Source of the DNA: JAUWOY01 sp034431315
GTDB taxonomy: Bacteria; Chloroflexota; Anaerolineae; VGOG01
Reading direction: 5' to 3'
NCBI GenBank assembly: GCA_034431315.1
Contig: DAOUDK010000120.1
Location: 1 to 27,385 of the forward strand
DNA length: 27,385 nt
Shown here in pieces: positions 21,059 to 27,385 of the stretch (position 1 is its first letter; each line of letters begins with the position of its first letter). The notes under the pieces were generated by a model. That model worked only from the letters and a program-made list of their open reading frames with translations, had not been told where the DNA came from and did not search any database. The translations under genes were made by a program, and so were the position numbers.

Positions 21059-22351
21059 ATGATCAGCCGCATTGAAGCAATGAACTACCGGTGTCTGAGG
21101 TATGTGAATCAACCGCTGGAGCGATTCCAGGTGTTGGTCGGCCCTAACGCTTCGGGCAAAAGCTCCTTTCTGGACGTAGTAGCTTTGCTGGGAGACTTTG
21201 TAAGGGACGGTCTGGACGAGGCCATTCTCCGCAGTCCACGCCACCCACGCGGCCGGGCGACCACTGTGGACGAGCTCATTTTCAACCAGAGCACCGATCG
21301 CTTTGAGTTGGCTGTAGAGCTACGTATTCCCCAGAAGCTGCGCCGACCGAGCAGTAGCAACTACGAACGGGTACGCTACGAAGTGGCATTCGGCAGAAGT
21401 GAGAAGAACGGAGAGCTGGTAATTGCCGGGGAAACACTGTGGCTCTGCACCGCAGCCGAGAGCAAACCGCGACCTGCTCGTTCGCAATTGGAGCTTTTCC
21501 CCACGGAACCGACTGCACCCGGAACCCTCCTTATCGCACCGGGCAAAAAGAAAAAGCCAAAGGGTTGGCGCAAGGTGGTCAACAAGGTGCCGGAATCGGG
21601 CAATGACTACTTTCAGTCTGAAACTAGCAAGTGGAACACGCTGTTTCGCATCGGGCTGCGCAAGGCAGCCCTGGCCGGCCTACCGCAGGACCCGGACCGC
21701 TTTGCAATAGCAATGTGGGTGCGCGATCTGTTGATAGAAGGTATCCACATCCTGGCTTTGAACAGCATCGCCATGCGCAGTCCGTCCAGTCCCTCGGAGC
21801 CGCGCACCTTCCACGTGGACGGCTCCAACCTGCCCCTGGTTGTCCAGGATCTCAAACAACAGCACCCGGACGTTTTTCAAGCCTGGGTGGACCACGTTCG
21901 CACTGTGTTGCCGGACATCCAGACTATCAACGTGATCGAGCGCCCCGAAGACCGGCATCTGTATCTGGCTGTGCAATACACCAGCGGCGGTGCTCCGGTC
22001 CCTTCTTGGCTCATCTCCGACGGCACTCTACGCTTGCTGGCTCTGACCTTGCTGGCTTACCTGCCTGAACACGAGGGCATCTATCTGATTGAAGAGCCGG
22101 AGAATGGTGTCCACCCACGGGCGATTGAAGCCGTACTCCAGTCGCTTTCCTCGGTGTACGATGGCCAAGTGCTCATAGCCACTCACTCGCCCCTGATCCT
22201 GGGTCTGGCCAGTCGGGAGCAAATCCTTTGCTTTGCCAGAAATCCTTCCGGAGCTGTGGATGTGGTGACCGGCCGCGATCACCCTCGCCTGCGTGACTGG
22301 AAAGGCGAGACCGATCTGGGCACACTCTATGCTTCAGGGGTGCTGGGATGA
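21059..22351 (+). CDS. AAA/ABC-type ATPase of a two-gene defense-like module (AAA_21)
   Basis: 430 residues. Walker A GPNASGKSS at 28-36 and the RecF/OLD-like opening (ISRIEAMNYRCLRYVNQPL) mark an SMC-type ATPase. A signature-like SDGTLRLLALTLL is at 320-332, Walker B IYLIEEPENGVHP at 341-353 and the His switch ATHSP at 374-378. A variable insert (about 95-200), including a lysine-rich GKKKKPKGW, replaces the coiled coil of larger relatives. Such ATPases act as sensors or motors for a partner effector. Here the partner begins within the stop codon (ATGA overlap at 22348), so the two are almost certainly one unit. I recall a similar pairing in the methylation-associated defense system (MAD3/MAD4), though the remaining MAD genes are not here. 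Confidence 0.85.
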   Translation: MISRIEAMNYRCLRYVNQPLERFQVLVGPNASGKSSFLDVVALLGDFVRDGLDEAILRSPRHPRGRATTVDELIFNQSTDRFELAVELRIPQKLRRPSSSNYERVRYEVAFGRSEKNGELVIAGETLWLCTAAESKPRPARSQLELFPTEPTAPGTLLIAPGKKKKPKGWRKVVNKVPESGNDYFQSETSKWNTLFRIGLRKAALAGLPQDPDRFAIAMWVRDLLIEGIHILALNSIAMRSPSSPSEPRTFHVDGSNLPLVVQDLKQQHPDVFQAWVDHVRTVLPDIQTINVIERPEDRHLYLAVQYTSGGAPVPSWLISDGTLRLLALTLLAYLPEHEGIYLIEEPENGVHPRAIEAVLQSLSSVYDGQVLIATHSPLILGLASREQILCFARNPSGAVDVVTGRDHPRLRDWKGETDLGTLYASGVLG

Positions 22352-22953
22352 AAGACTTGGTTATCCTGGTAGCCGACATCCAGCAGGAAAAGACTATCCA
22401 GACCCTATTGGACGAGAGACGACCGGCCCTCGGACTGGGGTCCGTAACGTTCGACATATTCCGCCACTCTGGCCACGACCCCGGCGTCTACCGTCAAGCT
22501 GGTGCGTTCCTGGCGGCGCTCGCCCACCAGTATCGCTATGCGCTGGTGCTGCTTGACGTCGCCTGGGATGGCAGCCCTGGCAACGCGGAGGAGATCGAAC
22601 AGACCATCCAAGCGGACCTGGACCAGCATAGCTGGCGGGGCCGAAGCGCAGCAATCGCACTTGACCCAGAGTTAGAAGTGTGGGTCTGGGCAAATTCCCC
22701 TCACGTGCCAAATGAGTTAGGTATGACGTGGCAGCAGATCAAGGAGTTGGCAGAGGAGAAGGGTTACTGGTCACCAGATGAGGCGAAGCCCGCGCATCCC
22801 AAAGAACTGCTAGAAGATGTGCTATATCGCACTCGCAAGCGTCGCTCATCCGCCTTGTTCACGAAGCTGGCACGGCGCATCGGTCTGGCTGCCTGCCAGG
22901 ACGCAGCCTTTGTACGCCTACGCGAGACCTTGCGGGCGTGGTTCCCGGCCTAG
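22348..22953 (+). CDS. MAD4-like, possible TOPRIM-type effector partner of the AAA ATPase
   Basis: 201 residues. It starts KDLVILVADIQQEKTIQTLL, has a central DFRH...GHDPG segment (about 36-45), a strand ending in LVLLDVAWDGS (D70, D74) and AAIALDPELEVWVW (101-114), and ends with a helix FVRLRETLRAWFP. The acidic residues after successive strands (D10/E14, D70/D74, D106/E108/E110) recall TOPRIM/DUF4276-type folds that act as nucleases with AAA_21 ATPases. Overall it strongly resembles proteins I remember being named MAD4 of the methylation-associated defense system (DPELEVWVW, KP-x-x-PKE and RKRRSSALF are shared). It is coupled to the ATPase by a 4-base overlap. Nuclease activity is inferred. 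Confidence 0.72.
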   Translation: MKDLVILVADIQQEKTIQTLLDERRPALGLGSVTFDIFRHSGHDPGVYRQAGAFLAALAHQYRYALVLLDVAWDGSPGNAEEIEQTIQADLDQHSWRGRSAAIALDPELEVWVWANSPHVPNELGMTWQQIKELAEEKGYWSPDEAKPAHPKELLEDVLYRTRKRRSSALFTKLARRIGLAACQDAAFVRLRETLRAWFPA

Positions 22954-23007
22954 GGCTATGGCGTAAGCAGACAATCCGAAAAAGGAGGAAAAGAGCCAAA
23001 CAAAACA

Positions 23008-23373
23008 ATGGAAAAGGCTTTGGGAGCACTGTCAGCCGAGGAATTGGAGGGACTGGTTGAACGCACGATAGACAGACGTCTTGAGGTCTGGCTTACTCAA
23101 CTGCTGGATGCCTTGATAGACTCACAAACCACAGACGAGGACAACCTGGAGCAGTTCATCGGGATGTGGGCCGATTTCACACCAGAAGAAGATCGTGTGT
23201 TCAAGACCATTCTTGAAGAGCGAGTAAGTTACTTTGCCGGTCGCGAGATTGAGTTGGGCAGGGGTACGGAATTGCAGCCCGAGTTTGCAGCCTCCCTCAG
23301 GCAGTCTCTGGAACAGGCACGCTCAGGAGAAGGCGTTGACCTGACAACCTTCCGAGAGCAGATTGGACGATGA
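23008..23373 (+). CDS. small antitoxin-like protein
   Basis: 121 residues, acidic and mainly helical. It opens with LSAEELEGLVERTIDRRLEVWLTQLLDAL and ends with FAASLRQSLEQARSGEGVDLTTFREQIG. The last part resembles the C-terminus of RelB/Phd-type antitoxins and of small Chloroflexota proteins I have seen without an assigned function. The strong GGAGGA at 22984-22989 lies 18 bases upstream of the ATG, unusually far, and no better in-frame start exists. It lies between the MAD4-like gene and a sugar kinase; no toxin partner is evident. Function unknown. Confidence 0.65.
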   Translation: MEKALGALSAEELEGLVERTIDRRLEVWLTQLLDALIDSQTTDEDNLEQFIGMWADFTPEEDRVFKTILEERVSYFAGREIELGRGTELQPEFAASLRQSLEQARSGEGVDLTTFREQIGR

Positions 23374-23386
23374 GGGAAGGAGATGA

Positions 23387-24274
23387 ATGACGCCGCTTTG
23401 GGGAGGGATTGAGGCAGGCGGCACGAAATTCGTGTGCGCGGTAGGCACCGGCCCTGACGATCTCCGAGCGGAGACGCGCTTCCCTACCACCACGCCAGAG
23501 GAGACCATTGGCCGGGCCATTCGGTTTTTTCAGCAGCATCAGAAAAACGAGCCCTTGACAGCCCTCGGAATCGCCTCTTTTGGCCCACTAGACCCGAACC
23601 CGGATTCGCCCACCTTTGGCCACATCACCACCACGCCCAAGCCGGGTTGGGCTAACACCGATGTTGCCGGAGCGGTCCGACGGGCGCTGGGTGTAGCGGT
23701 GGGCTTCGATACCGACGTGAACGCCGCCGCCCTGGGCGAACACCGCTGGGGCGCTGCCCAGGGAGTGGACACCTTCGTCTACCTGACCATCGGCACGGGC
23801 ATTGGCGGGGGAGGCATGGTCAACGGGCAGTTGATCCACGGTCTGATCCACCCGGAGATGGGTCACATGCTCGTTCCCCACGACTGGGATAGCGACCCCT
23901 ACGCCGGTTCTTGCCCCTACCACGGCGACTGCCTGGAGGGGCTGGCGACTGGCCCGGCCCTGGAAAAGCGTTGGGGGCAGCGGGGCGAGATGCTGCCCGC
24001 AGACCACCCCGCCTGGCCGCTGGAGGCCAAGTACCTGGCCCTGGGCCTGGTGAACATCATCTGCATCCTGTCGCCCCAGCGCATCATCATGGGAGGCGGC
24101 GTGATGCAACAGCCCGTGCTCTTCCCGCTGGTGCGGCGGGAGGTACAGGAGCTACTCCACGGCTACCTGCAAGCGCCGGCAATCCTGGAGCAAATAGACG
24201 ATTACATCGTGCCGCCAGGATTAGGCGATCGGGCTGGAGTGCTGGGCGCCATCGCGTTGGCGCAGCAGGTGTAA
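23387..24274 (+). CDS. ROK-family sugar kinase (fructokinase-like)
   Basis: 295 residues. The phosphate-1 loop GGIEAGGTKFVCAVG is at 6-20, FGPLDPN at about 66, the catalytic aspartate in GFDTDVNAAALGEHRWGAA (about 105-123), phosphate-2 LTIGTGIGGG (about 131-140), and a zinc-binding segment HPEMGHM...C-x2-H-x2-C-LEG (about 159-187). The IEAGGTK start and the C-P-Y-H-G-D-C zinc loop are typical of the ScrK/GmuE-like fructokinases. It phosphorylates a hexose with ATP in the cytoplasm. GAAGGAGATGA precedes the ATG. It probably shares the promoter at 20949 but has no obvious functional link to the AAA pair. Confidence 0.9.
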   Translation: MTPLWGGIEAGGTKFVCAVGTGPDDLRAETRFPTTTPEETIGRAIRFFQQHQKNEPLTALGIASFGPLDPNPDSPTFGHITTTPKPGWANTDVAGAVRRALGVAVGFDTDVNAAALGEHRWGAAQGVDTFVYLTIGTGIGGGGMVNGQLIHGLIHPEMGHMLVPHDWDSDPYAGSCPYHGDCLEGLATGPALEKRWGQRGEMLPADHPAWPLEAKYLALGLVNIICILSPQRIIMGGGVMQQPVLFPLVRREVQELLHGYLQAPAILEQIDDYIVPPGLGDRAGVLGAIALAQQV

Positions 24275-24294
24275 AAATCGCCATGCGGCAAGAC

Positions 24295-24375
24295 AGGCCC
24301 GCAGCCCTGCGCTTTCTGCAAAAGCAGGGTTGCGGGCTTTGCGCGTTTGCGTAAGTGCCGACGTTGGGTTATAAT
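24295..24375 (+). repeat. terminator-plus-promoter module, copy 2
   Basis: Second copy of the 20880-20977 module. The hairpin AGGCCCGCAGCCCTGC (24295-24310) with GCAGGGTTGCGGGCTT (24324-24339) is followed by TTTGCGTAA, GTGCCGACG and TTGGGTTATAAT. The hairpin should terminate the ROK kinase transcript, and the promoter lies 30 bases after the stem begins to close. Confidence 0.85.
24347..24375 (+). promoter_or_regulatory. sigma-70-like promoter of the STAND gene
   Basis: TTGCGT (24347-24352), 17 bp spacer, TATAAT (24370-24375), the same as the promoter at 20949-20977. The STAND gene begins about 130 bases downstream at 24506, with AAAGGAAA before its ATG. Confidence 0.72.
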
Positions 24376-24505
24376 TAGGGGCGGGCCGGCATCCACATAA
24401 GGATTTTATGGCATCAATAACATCGTGTAAGCATTATTGGGCCGCTATAAAGCCTGCATACAAACCTACAAGAGAACATGCGCAAGAAGCCAAAGGAAAT
24501 CATAG

Positions 24506-25831
24506 ATGCTCCCAATTAACTGGGGCCGCATTCGGCCAATAAACGGCACGCAACAGGAAGGATTCGAGGAGTTAGTCTGCCAGTTGGCGCGCTACGAGCC
24601 TGTGCCCGCGGGTGCGGTGTTTTTGCGTAAGGGCAAGCCCGATGGTGGGGTAGAGTGCTTCTGGACATTCCCCAATGGTTCAGAGTGGGGTTGGCAAGCC
24701 AAATTCTTTGTAGCCTCACCATCGTCAAGCCAGTGGGGGCAATTGGATCGCTCTGTTAAGAGGTTCTTGGAAACACACCCTAATATGACCCAGTTCACTG
24801 TTTCGATGCCAATTGATCTGCCCGATGCGCGATCACCCGATCGGAAATCAGCACAGGAGAAATGGAACGAACGTGTTGAGAAGTGGCAGGACTGGGCAAG
24901 TAAGCAGGGGCGGTCTGCCGAGTTCGAGTATTGGGGCGCGCATGAGCTTTTGGATCGTCTGAGCAAAGATGAGCATAGGGGACGGGTGTTCTTCTGGTTT
25001 CAACGAGAGTTTTTCGATCAGCGCTGGTTTACAGAACGGATTGAGGAAAGCATCGCAGATGCGGGTCCACGGTACACGCCTGAGTTGGATGTGGCGTTGC
25101 CGATTGCTCAGTTGTTTGATGGGTTGGGACGCACGGACGCGTTCTATGCACGGCTGAAGAGGTGGGTGGCGCGTATCCACAAAGATTTGCCTTCTGGCAA
25201 CCGCATTCGAGAGCTATCGTCCAAAATCGACGAAGTGCTGCGCGAATTGCATAAACATGTGAATGCGCTGTGTCAAACGTTGAGCGCGATTGATGAAGAA
25301 TCAGTTGCGCTGCTTGATTGGCAACACATCATTCACCTGATTGACCAAGCACAGGCGCAGACACAGATTTGTGAAGAGGTTACGGCAGAAGAGGGCGAAC
25401 GCATCCGTGCCGATAAACAGCTACAGGAATCGTCGCCGCAATATCAGCCCAAACCTGACGAATGGGTCAACTACACACGTTACGATTTGCGACGGCTGGG
25501 CGGCGATTTGCACGATACGCAACGACTTGTCGAGAGTGAGGAGGCGCGCTTAGCCAATACGGGGGCTTTGTTGCTGGTAGGAGAAGCGGGCAAAGGCAAA
25601 ACGCACATGTTTTGTGATGTTGCACGGCAACGCAATGCCGCACAGTTACCTACGATACTGCTGCTGGGTGAGCATTTCAGGGGGGATGTATGGCAACAGA
25701 TATTGGAATTGCTCGATTTGGCAGGGCATTCACGAGAGGAGCTATTGGGTGCATTGGAAGCTGCGGCGCAGGTGCGGGGGCGCAAGGCTCTGATCTTGAT
25801 TGATGCCCTTAATGCATTGGTCACAAGTTAA
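24506..25831 (+). pseudogene. nuclease-STAND NTPase (Avs/AVAST-like), truncated by an IS
   Basis: The 441 codons encode only the N-terminal part of a large protein. Residues 18-66 form a PD-(D/E)xK nuclease core: FEELV (20-24), GKPDGGVE (D46, E50) and WQAK (Q64-x-K66). The segment FEYWGAHELLDRL (140-152) is the linker usually seen after such domains in Avs proteins. A helical region follows, then a STAND/NACHT-type P-loop with Walker A VGEAGKGKTH (358-367) and Walker B ALILIDALN (428-436). The last five residues (A-L-V-T-S) come from the IS end. Avs proteins usually exceed 1,000 residues, with a C-terminal sensor for phage terminase or portal; that part is absent from the window. The allele is presumably inactive. 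Confidence 0.82.
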
Positions 25832-27288
25832 GGTCCGCTGGGGTTTGTCAAGTTGAGCAATCTGAGAGATGCGCGCTTACGCGGACGCTTGATGATACCC
25901 AGCCAGGTGGCGTTGGCGGCAAGATAGGCTACTGGATCAGTGGCTTCACCTCGACGAAGAGCTTGGCCGAAGTAGTATAGGCTGCGGTAGACCATTTCTA
26001 TCGAGATGTCCACAAAAGGCCGATCGAGTACTTCAGCCACAGCATCCGTCAGGTCCACCAAGACGGCATAGAGAATCCAGGTGGCCCAGACCTGAAGTTG
26101 AACGCCGTATTGGGAGCCATTCCAAAAGTAAGCCAGGCCCAGCAGGCGCTTGACGACGTTGTAAGCATCTTCAATTCGCCAGCGTTGCCGATACAAGGCC
26201 GCCACATAGAGAGCTGGCAGAACATTCGGGTCTAGTTCATTGGTCAGGTAGCGATACCACCTTCCTCGGTAGCGCACTTTGACCAAGCGCACCAATTGGC
26301 GATCAGCGCCCGTGCCGATCCAGACCAGCAGGTCTTCCACCTGGGAGGTGCGCAGATAGACCTTCTTGACCTGGAAGGATAGATTGCTTTTCGCCCGCGT
26401 GATGAAGGTCGCTGTCGTCATCTGGGCATACATCTTGAAGTTGGTGAAGCCCAGGTCGAGAATGAGCAAGGCCCCAACTGGAACCGCCCGGAGAATCCGA
26501 GGCCAAAAGCGTTGGTCGCTGGCTTGGGCATCTTGTTCAAACCAAATGACTCGCGGCAGCCATGAGCACAAGTCCAGCACGGCCATCATCTTGCCAGCCA
26601 GTGGGTGCTTCTCACAGCCCCTTAACAACCCCACTTTGCGCATCAAAGCATCCAAGGTCGAGCCATCAGCAGCCAATACGGCCGTGTACCGCTCCTGAGC
26701 CCAGGCCAACACTGGTGGTAAAGGCCGCTGGCGGGCTCGCCATCGTTCGTGGAGCACTGGCAGGATGTGCCGCAAGATCCGTAAGAACAGCATGGGGGGA
26801 AAGATGCGCAGCCGTTCCGAGATGGCTTGCTGGCTGACCATCAGCGTCGACACCCAAAGCAACCCTTCGCTGCGCAAGAGGTGGGAAACTTCACTGCCCC
26901 CGCTGCCCAACTGCCGCCAAATGATACTGACCACGATGGCCACCATCACCGATAAGGGCAAGAGCCGACTGCGCAGGCCGAGTTTCTTGTAGAACTCCTT
27001 TTGCGCTTCGATGGCTGGCAGGAGCAGGCCTGCTAATCGCTGTTGGATCTTCTCATCGGGCGGCGCTATGATGGACCGTCTGCTACGGTCTCGTTGAATG
27101 GCTCGGGTGTGACGGACGGTACTCTTTTTCTTTTTCTTCTTCTTGTTCTGTCTCTTTTTAGCCATAGCCCCAATCATACCATCAAATGGGTCTACGGCAA
27201 AATCTCAGAGGCTGTGGGGAACGCTGCCTCAGCTTTCCCTGGATTTGACAATTTCCGGGATGGTTTCCCTATACTCAGAGTACCACTG
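25815..27288. mobile_element. IS4-family insertion sequence (about 1.47 kb)
   Basis: The left end starts at or near 25815, where the STAND sequence stops matching its family, and reads CATTGGTCACAAGTTAAGG. The AGTTAAGG part recalls the terminal repeat of IS4. A candidate right end, read inward on the opposite strand from 27288, is CAGTGGTACTCTGAGTATAG, only a partial, gapped match. The transposase fills most of the element on the minus strand. No convincing target duplication was found (GCCCTTAATG before, ATTTGAGTTT after), so the right boundary is tentative. Confidence 0.65.
25828..27177 (-). CDS. IS4-family DDE transposase
   Basis: 449 residues, or 445 from the second Met (27165), which gives the more natural start MAKKRQNKKKKKKK. 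After a Lys/Arg-rich N-terminus and a helical DNA-binding region come the DDE residues: the first Asp in VLAADGSTLDAL, the second in ALLILDLGFTNF, and the Glu in YRQRWRIEDAYNVVK. The last fits the IS4 signature Y-x2-R-x3-E-x6-K exactly. The frame is full-length with no internal stop, so the element could still be active. Its stop codon lies only about 14 bases from the left end of the element, in line with compact IS4 members. It is oriented against the STAND gene it interrupts. Confidence 0.9.
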   Translation of the reverse strand: MIGAMAKKRQNKKKKKKKSTVRHTRAIQRDRSRRSIIAPPDEKIQQRLAGLLLPAIEAQKEFYKKLGLRSRLLPLSVMVAIVVSIIWRQLGSGGSEVSHLLRSEGLLWVSTLMVSQQAISERLRIFPPMLFLRILRHILPVLHERWRARQRPLPPVLAWAQERYTAVLAADGSTLDALMRKVGLLRGCEKHPLAGKMMAVLDLCSWLPRVIWFEQDAQASDQRFWPRILRAVPVGALLILDLGFTNFKMYAQMTTATFITRAKSNLSFQVKKVYLRTSQVEDLLVWIGTGADRQLVRLVKVRYRGRWYRYLTNELDPNVLPALYVAALYRQRWRIEDAYNVVKRLLGLAYFWNGSQYGVQLQVWATWILYAVLVDLTDAVAEVLDRPFVDISIEMVYRSLYYFGQALRRGEATDPVAYLAANATWLGIIKRPRKRASLRLLNLTNPSGP

Positions 27289-27385
27289 ATTTGAGTTTTG
27301 GGGCCGGGTAGCATGACAAAATTTCTCGTGCCCTCTCAGTCCCTGGGCTGGACCGCATAGACCACCCGAAAGCGAAACTTGTCCA
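27289..27385. other. unassigned sequence to the right of the IS
   Basis: About 100 bases remain after the tentative IS end. All three forward frames have stops within the first ~25 bases, so the STAND gene does not simply resume here. One plus-strand frame is open from 27312 to the window end, and two minus-strand frames are open over much of the interval; none is recognisable. The interval may still be part of the IS, or may be a rearranged flank. Confidence 0.4.

Overview
The window looks like an accessory-rich chromosomal segment of a Chloroflexota (Anaerolineae-like) bacterium. This is inferred from the substrate-binding lipoprotein, whose mature N-terminus is a run of E-V-V-E-K-E-V type acidic/valine repeats, from intergenic heptanucleotide tandem repeats and short palindromes, and from the gene mix. 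No rRNA, tRNA or CRISPR array was seen, and the assignment is an inference, not a measurement.

Layout. (1) 1-2.2 kb: a small antitoxin-like gene, an MFS transporter enclosed by two copies of a ~100 bp promoter-bearing repeat, and the scar of a deleted type I restriction-modification locus (an HsdR N-terminus fused to an HsdS C-terminus, plus a second HsdS scrap). (2) 2.2-6.3 kb: a compact, AT-richer four-gene island: a ParB-like protein with an EGNRR motif, a translationally coupled protein with a possible nuclease core, a divergent Vsr endonuclease and a C5-cytosine DNA methyltransferase. The frameshifted start of a second C5 methyltransferase lies inside it. (3) 6.3-20.8 kb: a GC-rich metabolic block: a DUF1116/AllG-like protein, a double-domain cyclase-family hydrolase, a DinB-like protein, a complete BMP-type nucleoside ABC transporter (lipoprotein, double ATPase, two permeases) behind a consensus sigma-70 promoter and a long structured leader, an alpha/beta hydrolase, and a three-subunit xanthine-dehydrogenase-type molybdenum hydroxylase. 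Together these suggest import and oxidative breakdown of a purine, nucleoside or related N-heterocycle. (4) 20.9-24.4 kb: an AAA ATPase/MAD4-like gene pair, a small antitoxin-like protein and a ROK sugar kinase, bounded on both sides by copies of the same terminator-plus-promoter module. (5) 24.5-27.4 kb: a nuclease-STAND NTPase gene of the Avs (AVAST) style, cut off just after its Walker B motif by an IS4-family insertion sequence.

The segment is therefore a defense island mixed with a catabolic/transport cluster. At least four defense-type systems are present in different states: eroded (type I R-M), duplicated and partly decayed (C5 methyltransferase), apparently intact (ParB/nuclease-like/Vsr/methyltransferase and AAA/MAD4-like) and freshly broken (STAND). 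Palindromic repeats are unusually common, including two that supply the C-terminal codons of otherwise ordinary genes, a ~271 bp near-palindrome, and a leader RNA with two mutually exclusive pairings.
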